Assembly (NCBI GenBank): GCA_020629335.1 | Contig: JAHDDN010000005.1 | Span: forward strand, 1 to 40,238 | Length of the DNA: 40,238 bases | From: Chitinophagales bacterium | GTDB lineage: Bacteria > Bacteroidota > Bacteroidia > Chitinophagales > UBA2359 | Direction: 5' to 3' | Shown here: positions 1 through 8,202 of the stretch, piece by piece | How positions within the stretch are numbered: the first letter of the stretch is position 1 | How the letters are laid out: every line of letters starts with the position of its first letter | The notes under the pieces: model-generated | Told to the model about the DNA's origin: nothing | What the model saw: the letters and a program-made list of their open reading frames with translations, nothing else | The model's database searches: none | Position numbers and translations under genes: made by a program

Positions 1-133
1 TCAAAATACAACACAATACAATGAATTACAGTGATTTATGTATGTTAATTTTGTTTAACAGCCCAGTCTCTGACATAACTGCCTCTTGAGTCATTTATCC
101 TAAAAACATTTCAGTTTTAACTTTAATTGGCTT

Positions 134-346
134 GCGTGAGGGATAGGAGTGGTATGGGGCGTATATGCTGCGACTAATGGAGCTTAGGCACGCGCAGGCT
201 GGCCTGAAAGGCAGACAAGTGGGCCTTAGCGGAATAGGAGCCGCATAGCCCCATAAGAACGGATAGCCCGACCCATTTATGTTTTGGCATTGGGCGCACA
301 CATAGGTAGCGCCCCTACAGAATGCCAAAACATAAAAGGGGCACGC
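134..346 (+). repeat. Structured intergenic repeat, copy A (long form)
   Basis: First of seven copies of the same fold. Terminal stem P0 is GCGTG (134-138) with CACGC (342-346). P1 is TATGGGGC (153-160) with GCCCCATA (248-255). P2 is ATGCTGC (165-171) with GCCGCAT (240-246), one mismatch. P3 is GCTTAGGC (182-189) with GCCTTAGC (223-230). P4 is the hairpin GCCTGAAAGGC (202-212). The conserved single-stranded words GCGCAGGCT and AGACAAG flank P4. This copy carries a private 3' insert: a perfect 16-bp inverted repeat (276-291 with 321-336) enclosing a GGGCGC/GCGCCC hairpin. No convincing coding potential. Whether it acts as RNA or as a DNA foldback is not decidable here. Confidence 0.85.
292..318 (+). 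repeat. Small GGGC...CACATAGGT...GCCC hairpin repeat, copy 1
   Basis: GGGCGC pairs with GCGCCC around the loop ACACATAGGTA and is followed by CCTAC. A second copy at 25116-25137 keeps the loop word ACATAGGT and the trailing CCCCTA but has a different, still complementary stem. Short intergenic hairpins of this kind are common in bacterial genomes. Here it sits inside the 3' insert of repeat copy A. Confidence 0.6.
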
Positions 347-479
347 CCAAATACTACAATTGATCGTGTTAGGGCGGCATTCATTGCTCTTTGAGCAGGG
401 CTTGATTCGTTAATTTTGGTGAATGTTGCTGTTGAACAAGGGGTTTTGACTATATTTACAGCTTATTAAGATAGTAATT

Positions 480-2612
480 ATGATTTGGAATAAAATATTG
501 AGCTTGATGCTGTTAGCAAGCCTATTGGTGGCTTGTAATGCCCAAAATAAAGGTGGACAACAGCAATCGCATCAAAATGCTGCGCATCAGGATGGTGATC
601 ATGAATATACAAACGAATTGATTAATGAAACGAGCCCATATTTATTACAACATGCTCATAATCCAGTGAATTGGAATCCGTGGGGAGATCAATCTTTGGC
701 AAAGGCGGAGAAGGAGGATAAATTGATGATTATTAGTGTGGGATATGCGGCTTGTCATTGGTGTCATGTGATGGAGCATGAGTCCTTTGAAGATACAACG
801 GTCGCTCAAATCATGAACGATAATTTTGTGCCGATTAAAGTGGATAGAGAGGAACGACCAGATGTGGATCAGATTTATATGGATGCTTGTCATTTATTGA
901 ATCAGCGTGGAGGTTGGCCATTGAATGCCATTGCGCTGCCTGATGGTAGACCTGTTTTTGCGGGGACTTATTATCAGAAAGATCAGTGGCTCAAAATATT
1001 AGAATTCTTCAAAAAGGAATATCAAGTTAATAAGGAGGAACTCATTTCGCAAGCGGAAAAAATTACGCAAGGAATTATAAGCGCTGATATGATTCAACCA
1101 GCTACTACTGAGGTAGATTATCGTAAAGCAGATTTGGATGGGGCATTTCAGCCTTGGTATAAAAACATGGATATGACATTGGGTGGTAAGACTGGTCAAC
1201 CTAAATTTCCGATGCCCAATAATTATTTATTTTTGCTTCGTTACCATCATTTGACGGGCAATAAAAATGCACTAAAAGCGGTGGAGGTTTCATTGGATAA
1301 TATGGCCTTTGGCGGTATTTATGATCATGTGGGTGGAGGCTTCGCTCGTTATTCTGTTGATAGTCGTTGGCATGTGCCACACTTTGAAAAAATGTTGTAT
1401 GATAATGGGCAATTGGTTTCCCTTTATTCGGAAGCTTATCAATTGACTAAGAAGCCTTTATACAAGGAGGCAGTCTATGAAACACTTGAATTTATAGAGC
1501 GGGAATTAATGGATCAATCAGGCGGATTTTATTCTTCTCTGGATGCAGATAGCGAAGGAGAAGAAGGCAAATTTTATGTCTGGCAGCAAGAGGATGTGGT
1601 CGATTTATTAGGAGAGGATGCGATATTAATTAATGAGTATTTTAATATCACTGAAAAAGGAAATTGGGAAGAACATAAGAATGTCTTATTCCGTAAAAAA
1701 ACGGATGAGCAATTTGCTAAAAAATATGGATTAAAGCTGGAAGATATTAAATCTAAAGTAAAAGATGCCAAAGCTAAAATGCTGGAAGAACGGACTAAAC
1801 GCATTCGTCCAGGTTTAGATGATAAGATATTAACCTCTTGGAATGCGCTCATGCTAAAGGGCTATGTGGATGCTTATCGAGTATTTGGGGAGGAGGCATT
1901 TTTACAAAAAGCTATCACGAATGCTAATTTTATTGTCAAAAATTGTTTCAAAAAAGATAATAGTCTTTATCGAAATTATAAAAATGGAGAATCTTCCATC
2001 AATGCCTTCTTAGATGATTATGCGCTGACCGCTGAAGCTTTCATCTCTCTTTACCAAGCTACTTTTGATGAAAAATGGCTAGCGAAAGCCAGAGACCTAA
2101 CGGAATATTCCTTAGCACATTTCTACGATGAGGAAAGCAAAATGTTCTTTTATACTTCGGATGTGGATGCGCCTTTGATCACTCGTAAAAAGGAAGTCAG
2201 CGATAATGTGATCCCTTCATCAAACTCAAGCATGGCAAAGGTGTTATACCTATTGAGCAAGTATTATTACAATGAAGATTACCTCAACAGATCTAAACAA
2301 ATGCTCGCCAATGTACAGGCAAAAGTGAAGCAACAAGCCAGATTTTACTCTAATTGGGCGTATTTGATGTATTATATGGTGAATGAGCCTTATGAAGTGG
2401 CTATAGTGGGAGACGATTTCAAAAAAATACGTCAAGACTTAGACCAGCATTATTTGCCACAAGCGATTTTACTAGGCGGTAAAAATGAGGGAAGTATGGA
2501 ATTACTGAAGAATAAATTGATAGAAGGTCAAACGACCGTTTACGTCTGTCAAAATAAAGTATGTAAACTTCCTGTGACTGAGGCAAATAAGGCATTAGAT
2601 TTGATGAAGTAA
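480..2612 (+). CDS. DUF255 thioredoxin-domain lipoprotein (YyaL/SPATA20 family)
   Basis: The product is 710 aa, close to the usual family size. An N-terminal signal ends in the lipobox LVAC, with the lipidated Cys at residue 19. A Gln/His-rich linker follows. The DUF255 thioredoxin-like domain (about 45-200) has the family signature [14 protein letters not shown] and the CHWC redox-type motif at 92-95, followed by [10 protein letters not shown] and VDREERPD. The rest (about 230-700) resembles the alpha/alpha six-hairpin glycosidase-like fold of the family. The exact reaction is unknown even for studied homologues. The lipobox suggests anchoring on the periplasmic side or outer membrane, whereas many relatives are cytosolic. 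It is followed 16 bp later by the small membrane gene, so the two may be co-transcribed. Identity is secure, function is not. Confidence 0.93.
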   Translation: MIWNKILSLMLLASLLVACNAQNKGGQQQSHQNAAHQDGDHEYTNELINETSPYLLQHAHNPVNWNPWGDQSLAKAEKEDKLMIISVGYAACHWCHVMEHESFEDTTVAQIMNDNFVPIKVDREERPDVDQIYMDACHLLNQRGGWPLNAIALPDGRPVFAGTYYQKDQWLKILEFFKKEYQVNKEELISQAEKITQGIISADMIQPATTEVDYRKADLDGAFQPWYKNMDMTLGGKTGQPKFPMPNNYLFLLRYHHLTGNKNALKAVEVSLDNMAFGGIYDHVGGGFARYSVDSRWHVPHFEKMLYDNGQLVSLYSEAYQLTKKPLYKEAVYETLEFIERELMDQSGGFYSSLDADSEGEEGKFYVWQQEDVVDLLGEDAILINEYFNITEKGNWEEHKNVLFRKKTDEQFAKKYGLKLEDIKSKVKDAKAKMLEERTKRIRPGLDDKILTSWNALMLKGYVDAYRVFGEEAFLQKAITNANFIVKNCFKKDNSLYRNYKNGESSINAFLDDYALTAEAFISLYQATFDEKWLAKARDLTEYSLAHFYDEESKMFFYTSDVDAPLITRKKEVSDNVIPSSNSSMAKVLYLLSKYYYNEDYLNRSKQMLANVQAKVKQQARFYSNWAYLMYYMVNEPYEVAIVGDDFKKIRQDLDQHYLPQAILLGGKNEGSMELLKNKLIEGQTTVYVCQNKVCKLPVTEANKALDLMK

Positions 2613-2628
2613 TTGAAAAGCTTTTATT

Positions 2629-3138
2629 ATGACTTTACAAGAATTATTCACTAATATAGGAGACAATCCAACAGCAGTCGTTCTTTATTTTGCTTTCGTA
2701 CCTATAGCAGCAACCGTTGTTAGTATTGGAAGCGGCAAAGAAGGGCATATGAGTCCTTGGACCTATCTATTTTCAGGATTGATTTATTTGAGTTGCGTAC
2801 CAGGCATTTTAGCCTTCGTACTCACCGTTTATACCTTCTTATTCGAAAGAAAAAGCATTCTCCAAATGGACCTTTTGGTCTATTTCCTGCCTATTATCTC
2901 CATGGCAGCCACCCTATTCATCGTCCGTCGAAAAGTGGATTTGCGATACATACCAGGATTCAGTCAATTATCAGGCTTACTACTGATGCTCATGGCCACC
3001 TTCGTCGTCATGCTCGTCTTCCAAAAAATCCGTCTCTTAGGCATCTTCTTCCTAAGCACGAGTACATTAGTCGGATTGTTCTTAGGCCTCTTCGGATTAT
3101 TCATGTTCGGCTGGATGAAACTAACAAAAAAGGAGTAG
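2629..3138 (+). CDS. Small polytopic membrane protein, function unknown
   Basis: The 169-aa protein is almost entirely hydrophobic. Likely membrane spans are at about 14-34, 41-60, 58-72, 80-98, 114-134 and 140-163, with a short basic patch (RRK) near residue 100. There is no signal peptide cleavage site or recognisable catalytic motif. It starts 16 bp after the DUF255 gene and runs the same way, so it may share its transcript. The second half uses unusually C-rich synonymous codons (ATC, TTC, CTC), a bias that continues into the next gene. I do not recognise a family. Confidence 0.75.
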   Translation: MTLQELFTNIGDNPTAVVLYFAFVPIAATVVSIGSGKEGHMSPWTYLFSGLIYLSCVPGILAFVLTVYTFLFERKSILQMDLLVYFLPIISMAATLFIVRRKVDLRYIPGFSQLSGLLLMLMATFVVMLVFQKIRLLGIFFLSTSTLVGLFLGLFGLFMFGWMKLTKKE

Positions 3139-3157
3139 ATTGGTTGATTGGGGATTA

Positions 3158-3213
3158 GTTAATTAGTATATTGGTCAATTTGTAAATCAGATTCAACCAA
3201 TAAACTAATTAAC
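3158..3213. repeat. AT-rich intergenic foldback
   Basis: GTTAATTAGT (3158-3167) is exactly complementary to ACTAATTAAC (3204-3213), and partly matching TTGGT/ACCAA words lie around it. It fills the gap between the membrane gene and the transporter gene. It could act as a weak terminator or be a degenerate repeat. No T-tract follows it. Confidence 0.4.
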
Positions 3214-3245
3214 TATTCAACTAATACACTAATGACCATAGCCAA

Positions 3246-4145
3246 ATGACCAAAAACCTCAAAGCCCACCTCGCACTGCTAAGCGCTAACCTCATCTACG
3301 GAGCCAACTACACCATCGCCAAAATAGCACTACCCGAATTCGTCAAGCCATTAGGCTTCATCCTCATGCGAGTCACCTTTGCCATGCTGATATTCGCTTT
3401 TATCCAATTCACTTTTATCAAAGAAAAAGTCGAAAATAAAGACATCCTCTTACTATTCTTCTGTGCGGTGTTTGGTATTGCTGTTAATCAAATGATGTTC
3501 TTCCAAGGGCTTTCTCGTACTACCGAAATCAATGCCTCCATCTTGATGATTACAACTCCGATATTAGTAATCGTATTCTCCTATTTTATACTCAAAGAAA
3601 AAATCACTTCAAAAAAGATACTTGGAGTCATATTGGGAGCAATTGGAGCAGCCATGATTATACTCATGGGTGGGTCATTTTCTTTAGGATCTGATACCCT
3701 CTTAGGAGATTTGTACATTTTCATCAATGCCGCGTCCTATGGTATTTACTTAGTAATTGCCAAACCGCTAATGATAAAATACCACCCATTCACCATTCTA
3801 AAATGGATATTCTTTTTTGGTTTTTTTATGATCACACCATTTGGATATGAGCAATTCAGCCAAATTGATTGGGGGAGTTTTACGACGGCCGCTTATTTGA
3901 GTGTGGGATATGTATTGTTTTTTGCTACTTTTTTAGCATATTTGTGCAACGCAATCGCTTTAAACTTCGCCAGTCCTTCTTTAGTTAGTGCCTACATTTA
4001 TTCTCAACCATTAATAGCAACCATCATCGCTATTTCATTTGGTAAGGATTCGCTTACTCCTGTTAAAATAATAGCAGCTATATTGATATTTACAGGCGTC
4101 TATCTAGTAAATAATCGGCCAACTAAACCTAAACCCACTACTTGA
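3246..4145 (+). CDS. EamA/DMT-family transporter
   Basis: The 299-aa protein has ten predicted membrane spans arranged as two EamA repeats (about 8-142 and 155-290). The N-terminal stretch LLSANLIYGANYTIAKIALP and the motif FFQGLSRTTEINASILMITTPI are typical of the drug/metabolite transporter superfamily. The second repeat ends with SFGKDSLTPVKIIAAILIFTG, the usual EamA close. The family exports metabolites such as amino acids or nucleotides across the inner membrane, but the substrate cannot be read from sequence. About 100 bp of AT-rich foldback separates it from the gene upstream and 53 bp from the hydrolase downstream. It reads as a complete gene of normal length. Confidence 0.9.
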   Translation: MTKNLKAHLALLSANLIYGANYTIAKIALPEFVKPLGFILMRVTFAMLIFAFIQFTFIKEKVENKDILLLFFCAVFGIAVNQMMFFQGLSRTTEINASILMITTPILVIVFSYFILKEKITSKKILGVILGAIGAAMIILMGGSFSLGSDTLLGDLYIFINAASYGIYLVIAKPLMIKYHPFTILKWIFFFGFFMITPFGYEQFSQIDWGSFTTAAYLSVGYVLFFATFLAYLCNAIALNFASPSLVSAYIYSQPLIATIIAISFGKDSLTPVKIIAAILIFTGVYLVNNRPTKPKPTT

Positions 4146-4198
4146 CCATAACAAAACTCTGGGCATAGTCTCTGACTAGGCCCTTAAATACCAATTCT

Positions 4199-6073
4199 AT
4201 GATCAGAACACTATTAATAGCCTTTTTTACCCTATCTTTCCTATTAAATGCGAATGCTCAAAAGAAAGTACCTTCAGATGTAGCTAAAAATTTACCCAAG
4301 CCCTACGACTACAAAAAAAACGAGCAATACAAAGGCATTGAAATACAAACTCACTATCTTACTATGAGAGATGGTGTAAAAATCGCAGTAGATGTCTATT
4401 TGCCTAAAAATAGAAAAGCGGGAGATCAATTTCCTACCGTCCTGCACCAAACTCGCTATTGGCGTTCGCCACAATTGCGTTTCCCATTTTCGTTGATTTC
4501 AAATGGCTTATTAGGGAGTGTAGGCACGGTTGTTAAGGAGATGTGTGCGAATGGTTATGCCATTGTCAATGTAGATGCAAGAGGGTCTGGAGCCAGCTTT
4601 GGTTCTCGTAAGCATCCTTGGACAGATGATGAAACCAAAGACGGAGCTGAAATCATCGATTGGATCATTTCCCAAGATTGGAGTGATCAGGAGGTAGGAT
4701 CTATGGGAGTCTCCTATAGCGGCACCACAGCCGAATTTCTTACTTTTAATCAACACCCCAATTTAAAGGCAGTCATTGTCATGTATTCTTTGTTTGATGT
4801 ATATGATGATATTGCTTATCCTGGCGGAATCTTCCAATACCATTTTGTCAATGATTGGGGGAAATTCAATGCTTCCTTAGATCGTAATAAATTGCCAAGA
4901 GGTGGGCTTTTAGCCAAAATGATGGTTAAAGGAGTCAAAAAGATTAAAACATCTAATAAGAACAAAGTTTTTAAAGCGGCTCTACAAGATCATGAACAAA
5001 ACCTAAATGTAGATCAAACTGCTAAAGGAGTAGAGTTTAGAGATCAAGCACCGCCAGGCAACTTCATTGATAGAGCGGATGTGTTTAGTCCCTTCACCTA
5101 TGTTGACAAAACGAATGAATCAGATGTGGCTGTTTATTGCTACACTGGTTGGTGGGACGGTGATTATGTGCATTCTAATATCAAGCGATACCTAACACTC
5201 ACCAATCCTAAAAACAAACTATTGATTGGTCCTTGGGAACATGGCGGTAATCTAAATTGTAGTCCTGCCAACCCAAGTAAATCAGGATTTGATCATGTAT
5301 CTGAATTTATCAAGTACTTTGATTATCATCTAAAAGGAATGAATAATGGCCTATATGAAGAGCCACGCATTCACTACTTTACCATGATGGAAGAAGAATG
5401 GAAATCTGCTGATAATTGGCCGCCAAAAGCCACAGAAAAAAAGCTTTTCTTGTCTGACAATAAAAGTCTAAGCTTTCAAAACGAGTCAAGCAAAACAGAT
5501 TTCGATGCTTACAAAATGGATACAACAGCTCGAACAGGTAGGAAGTCTCGCTGGCGTTCAGTAATTGGCGATTTACATACTCCTGAAGTATATCCAGAAA
5601 GAACAGAACAGTCTAAAAAAATGCTTTGCTACTATAGTGAACCCTTAAAAAAAGATACTGAAATTACTGGACATCCAATTGCACAATTATTTGTCAGTGC
5701 TGATCAGCCTGATGCTAATTTCCATGTTTATTTGGAAGAGGTAGACCCTAATGGTAAGGTAACTTATGTTACGGAAGGCTTATTAAGAGCCATTCATAGA
5801 AAAACCGTAGATGAGTTTCCATTTTATAATGATGTTGTTCCACAGCGTACCTATTATGAAAAAGATATTGCTCCATTGATTGAAGGAGAAGTCGTAGAGT
5901 TAACTTTTGACCTACTCCCAACTTCTTATCAATTTAAAAAAGGGAATCGTATTCAAATTGGGATTGCTGGAGCAGATCAAGATCACTTTAAGGTAATGCA
6001 TAAAGCAGAGGCCAATATCAAAGTATATCATAATGAGCAATATCCATCTAATGTCTTATTGCCTATTAAGTAG
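4199..6073 (+). CDS. Secreted CocE/NonD-family hydrolase (peptidase S15 fold)
   Basis: The 624-aa protein begins with a Sec signal peptide (about 1-20, ending NANA). The alpha/beta-hydrolase core follows the X-Pro dipeptidyl-peptidase/CocE pattern, with nucleophile Ser172 in GVSYSG, the likely acid Asp320 in GWWDGD and the likely catalytic His348 in GPWEHGG. Oxyanion and substrate-fold features include MRDGVKIAVDVYLP near 56-69 and DARGSGAS near 126-133. The C-terminal third (about 430-620) matches the jelly-roll PepX_C domain. Members hydrolyse acyl esters, beta-lactam side chains or N-terminal X-Pro dipeptides, so the substrate is undetermined. It acts in the periplasm or outside the cell. 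It is transcribed alone and ends at the bidirectional terminator at 6136-6168. Confidence 0.92.
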   Translation: MIRTLLIAFFTLSFLLNANAQKKVPSDVAKNLPKPYDYKKNEQYKGIEIQTHYLTMRDGVKIAVDVYLPKNRKAGDQFPTVLHQTRYWRSPQLRFPFSLISNGLLGSVGTVVKEMCANGYAIVNVDARGSGASFGSRKHPWTDDETKDGAEIIDWIISQDWSDQEVGSMGVSYSGTTAEFLTFNQHPNLKAVIVMYSLFDVYDDIAYPGGIFQYHFVNDWGKFNASLDRNKLPRGGLLAKMMVKGVKKIKTSNKNKVFKAALQDHEQNLNVDQTAKGVEFRDQAPPGNFIDRADVFSPFTYVDKTNESDVAVYCYTGWWDGDYVHSNIKRYLTLTNPKNKLLIGPWEHGGNLNCSPANPSKSGFDHVSEFIKYFDYHLKGMNNGLYEEPRIHYFTMMEEEWKSADNWPPKATEKKLFLSDNKSLSFQNESSKTDFDAYKMDTTARTGRKSRWRSVIGDLHTPEVYPERTEQSKKMLCYYSEPLKKDTEITGHPIAQLFVSADQPDANFHVYLEEVDPNGKVTYVTEGLLRAIHRKTVDEFPFYNDVVPQRTYYEKDIAPLIEGEVVELTFDLLPTSYQFKKGNRIQIGIAGADQDHFKVMHKAEANIKVYHNEQYPSNVLLPIK

Positions 6074-6135
6074 TCCGTTTAGCTTATTTTCAGCTTAGAC
6101 GAAGCATTGGGGGAAGTAAAAACCTAGTATACATT

Positions 6136-6168
6136 AAAAAGGCCGCTCTTTTCAGAGCGGCCTTTTTT
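6136..6168. terminator. Bidirectional intrinsic terminator
   Basis: A 9-bp perfect stem GGCCGCTCT/AGAGCGGCC (6141-6149, 6154-6162) with a 4-base loop is flanked by an A-run on the left and a T-run on the right, so it can terminate both strands. It lies between the convergent hydrolase and SnoaL genes. Confidence 0.92.
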
Positions 6169-6192
6169 AATAGTAGCATTATTATCGTTTAT

Positions 6193-6957
6193 TTAGAATT
6201 TGCCATTTTGGTTTTTTCTATCTGCTTCAGGCAGGATCGTTTCCATTACGTCCCAATGCTCCGCAATTTTGTTATTTTCTATTCTGAATAAGTCATAGTA
6301 AGAAGTTGCTTGTCCAGCAAAGGCTCCTTCACTTATTGTTAAGACGAAATTGCCTTCGCCTAGTACTTTATGAATTTTATGGTATTCCATAGAGATGCCA
6401 TTTTCAGCCATTGCTTGAATAGCTGCGCCTAAACCTGATAGGCCATCCCCTATTGATGGATTGTGCTGTATGTAGTTGTCGCCATCAAAGTAGCTGCCTA
6501 CTTTATCCATTTCTCCATTGACTAAAATCGTTGTGAGAAAATCCTTAACAAATGCTTTATTACTTTCAGTTTTGTCTAAATCTGTAATATCTGTTGCTCC
6601 ATCAATTTGGGTTCTACCGCTTGGATTAGCTGGCTTTACTTCAATCAGATTATCCCAATGCTCAACGATCAAGCCATCTTCATAACGGAATACATCAAAG
6701 CCAATTTTAGGGCCGAAGAAATCATATTCTGTATGTAAAAATACATGCTCCCCATCTTCAAAAGCTCTGACTACTTTAGCTTTGAACCCTCCTTCTGGAG
6801 CATTTTTTATTACTTCTCCAAAGCCTGCCAAGCCGTCACCTACTGCTAAGTTATGTTGAATGTATTTATTAGGGTTAATATAAGCAATTGGTTCCTTCGC
6901 ATGATTTTCAAGGCTTTCAATTAAAGCTACTGCTTTTTCTTTTTTTGATAACTCCAT
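6193..6957 (-). CDS. Tandem-duplicated SnoaL/NTF2-like protein
   Basis: The 254-aa protein consists of two copies of a SnoaL-like (NTF2 fold) domain, about 20-110 and 135-245. Each has the block YIQHN..(V/I)GDGL.G, then an FRxE(D/N)..I.EHWD block. Single-domain homologues are about 120-130 aa, so this is an internal duplication that probably packs as a pseudo-dimer. Related proteins are often annotated as predicted SnoaL-like aldol-condensing or polyketide cyclase-like enzymes, but no specific reaction can be assigned. There is no signal peptide, so it is likely cytosolic. It is divided from the divergent-looking upstream gene by about 180 bp. The terminator at 6136-6168 lies just downstream. 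Confidence 0.88.
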   Translation of the reverse strand: MELSKKEKAVALIESLENHAKEPIAYINPNKYIQHNLAVGDGLAGFGEVIKNAPEGGFKAKVVRAFEDGEHVFLHTEYDFFGPKIGFDVFRYEDGLIVEHWDNLIEVKPANPSGRTQIDGATDITDLDKTESNKAFVKDFLTTILVNGEMDKVGSYFDGDNYIQHNPSIGDGLSGLGAAIQAMAENGISMEYHKIHKVLGEGNFVLTISEGAFAGQATSYYDLFRIENNKIAEHWDVMETILPEADRKNQNGKF

Positions 6958-7135
6958 TTTTGATTTATTTTTTGTTTCTGAAATTGAGTTTTGAGCGATA
7001 TGCCATCAAGAATACCATTAAGCAAATTAATGATATTGATCTCATTTTGTCTCGTCTTAATTACATCACAAAGATGGAGTTGTTTGGATAGATAATAGAT
7101 ATAAAAAAAAGCGCTAAGACTGTAAAAATGGGAAA

Positions 7136-8017
7136 TCAACGAAAACTTGCTCTAAATTGCTCTGGGGTTAAATCCGTTTGCCTTTTGAAGTATTTATAGA
7201 AATTAGTTGTTTCTTCGAAGCCTGAAGCATAAGCTATTTCTTTAATAGACTCTTCCGTATTAATGAGCAAACGCTTTATTTGGTTGGTACAAATATCGTC
7301 AATGAATTCTTTTGCAGATTTATTAATGATGGTTTTAGTAATGCTATTGAGTGTTTTAGTACTGAGTCCAAGCATTTTAGCGTAGTCTTTCACCTTTTTA
7401 TGCTCAACGACTTGGCTTTCAACTAATTTTTGCAATTCAATGAACTCGCTTAAATATTTCTTATTTACTATCATTTGCTTGTTATTCGACTTTATTCGAT
7501 ACAACTTTGCTAAAAGAATATGTAACTCACTTCTGATAATGCCTAATGAATAGCTGTCATTCAGTTTAAAATATTCCTTACTAATTCTCTCTATTAAGCT
7601 GGCCACTTCAAGTAATTCGCTAGCTGACAACTGTATTTTGGGGCTTCCTAAAAGCTCATTAAATAACTGTAAAGATTTGAGTGCTTCTAATTTTTCGAGA
7701 TAACTCAACAAAAAGTCTTCTGTAAAAAGCAATCCAATCCCTTTAACAGATTTATTCACATTAAATTTATGTATTTGATCTTTTCTAACGGTAATTAAAG
7801 TCCCTTTTTTATAAGGGTAATCTATAAAGTCAATCGTATGATCTCCCTTCCCATTTTCAATCAGTAAAATCATATAAAACTCGACTAAGTGTAGCTGGTT
7901 CAAAGAATGGTCTAAGTCATTTCTTTTGAATAATTCTTCTAATTTAATGATATCAAATTCCGCCTTAGGGTTTTGGCTATTATGAAACTTAATATGCTTA
8001 GGGGGTTCTTTCATCAT
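7136..8017 (-). CDS. AraC-family transcriptional regulator
   Basis: The 293-aa protein has an N-terminal cupin-like sensing region (about 20-110, with VEFYMILLIENGKGDHTIDF and YPYKKGTLITVRKDQIH) and a C-terminal pair of helix-turn-helix motifs (about 190-293). The second contains SIKEIAYASGFEETTNFYKYFKRQTDLTPEQFR, here abbreviated by its key residues IAYASGF, FYKYFKR and TPEQFR, which is the classic AraC signature. It starts at one of two adjacent ATGs (8017 or 8014). It lies 178 bp upstream of the SnoaL gene on the same strand and may control it or itself. The ligand is unknown. The foldback element at 8039-8200 fills the space directly upstream. Confidence 0.9.
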   Translation of the reverse strand: MMKEPPKHIKFHNSQNPKAEFDIIKLEELFKRNDLDHSLNQLHLVEFYMILLIENGKGDHTIDFIDYPYKKGTLITVRKDQIHKFNVNKSVKGIGLLFTEDFLLSYLEKLEALKSLQLFNELLGSPKIQLSASELLEVASLIERISKEYFKLNDSYSLGIIRSELHILLAKLYRIKSNNKQMIVNKKYLSEFIELQKLVESQVVEHKKVKDYAKMLGLSTKTLNSITKTIINKSAKEFIDDICTNQIKRLLINTEESIKEIAYASGFEETTNFYKYFKRQTDLTPEQFRASFR

Positions 8018-8038
8018 TTATAAATTTAAATCCGCATT

Positions 8039-8200
8039 TATAGTCCACCACATCGAAATTTGTGAGTTTTGATGGGCTATTTTCCCGCCTCGCTGCGTTG
8101 AAAAGCCTCACCAACGCGATGCGTTGCCTTCGTTTTTCGCCTTGCGAGTCAAAAAAATAGCTTCATCAACTTTTCACAAATCCTGACGTGGAGGACTATA
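8039..8200. repeat. TATAGT-ended foldback element, long copy
   Basis: Ends TATAGTCC (8039-8046) and GGACTATA (8193-8200) are perfectly complementary. Inside them about 35 further bases pair imperfectly, including CCAC/GTGG, ATTTGTGA/TCACAAAT and TTTGATG/CATCAA, with CTATTTT/AAAATAG next to the core. The centre holds the 49-bp hairpin core at 8096-8144. The same outer arm (CACATCGAAATTTGT) recurs at 14242-14288. It has no ORF and fills the gap between two genes. It looks like a non-autonomous mobile element or structured repeat. Confidence 0.75.
8096..8144 (+). repeat. 49-bp hairpin core repeat, copy 1
   Basis: It starts CGTTGAAAAGCC and ends TTTTTCGCCTTG, with a central stem AACGC-GAT-GCGTT. 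A copy of exactly the same length lies at 39271-39319, where the stem reads GATGC-GCT-GCATC. Several stem positions are changed on both arms, which favours a selected fold. Confidence 0.7.
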
Positions 8201-8202
8201 GC

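Noticed and set aside
1..120. Left-edge sequence as a gene fragment
   Set aside because: No sustained open frame or recognisable peptide on either strand; I see nothing in it. The same applies to 347-479 apart from a short TGCTC/GAGCA hairpin and a weak TATATTTA box.
95..328. Minus-strand ORF across repeat copy A, with similar frames antisense to copies C, D and E (shared SGxPxLxGY and PSR-like residues)
   Set aside because: The frame is broken in copies B, F and G, and the conserved residues fall on the covarying stems. The similarity is explained by the fold, not by a protein.
6958..7135. Plus-strand open stretch in the gap between the SnoaL and AraC genes
   Set aside because: Low-complexity, overlaps the SnoaL start on the other strand, and lacks a start signal.
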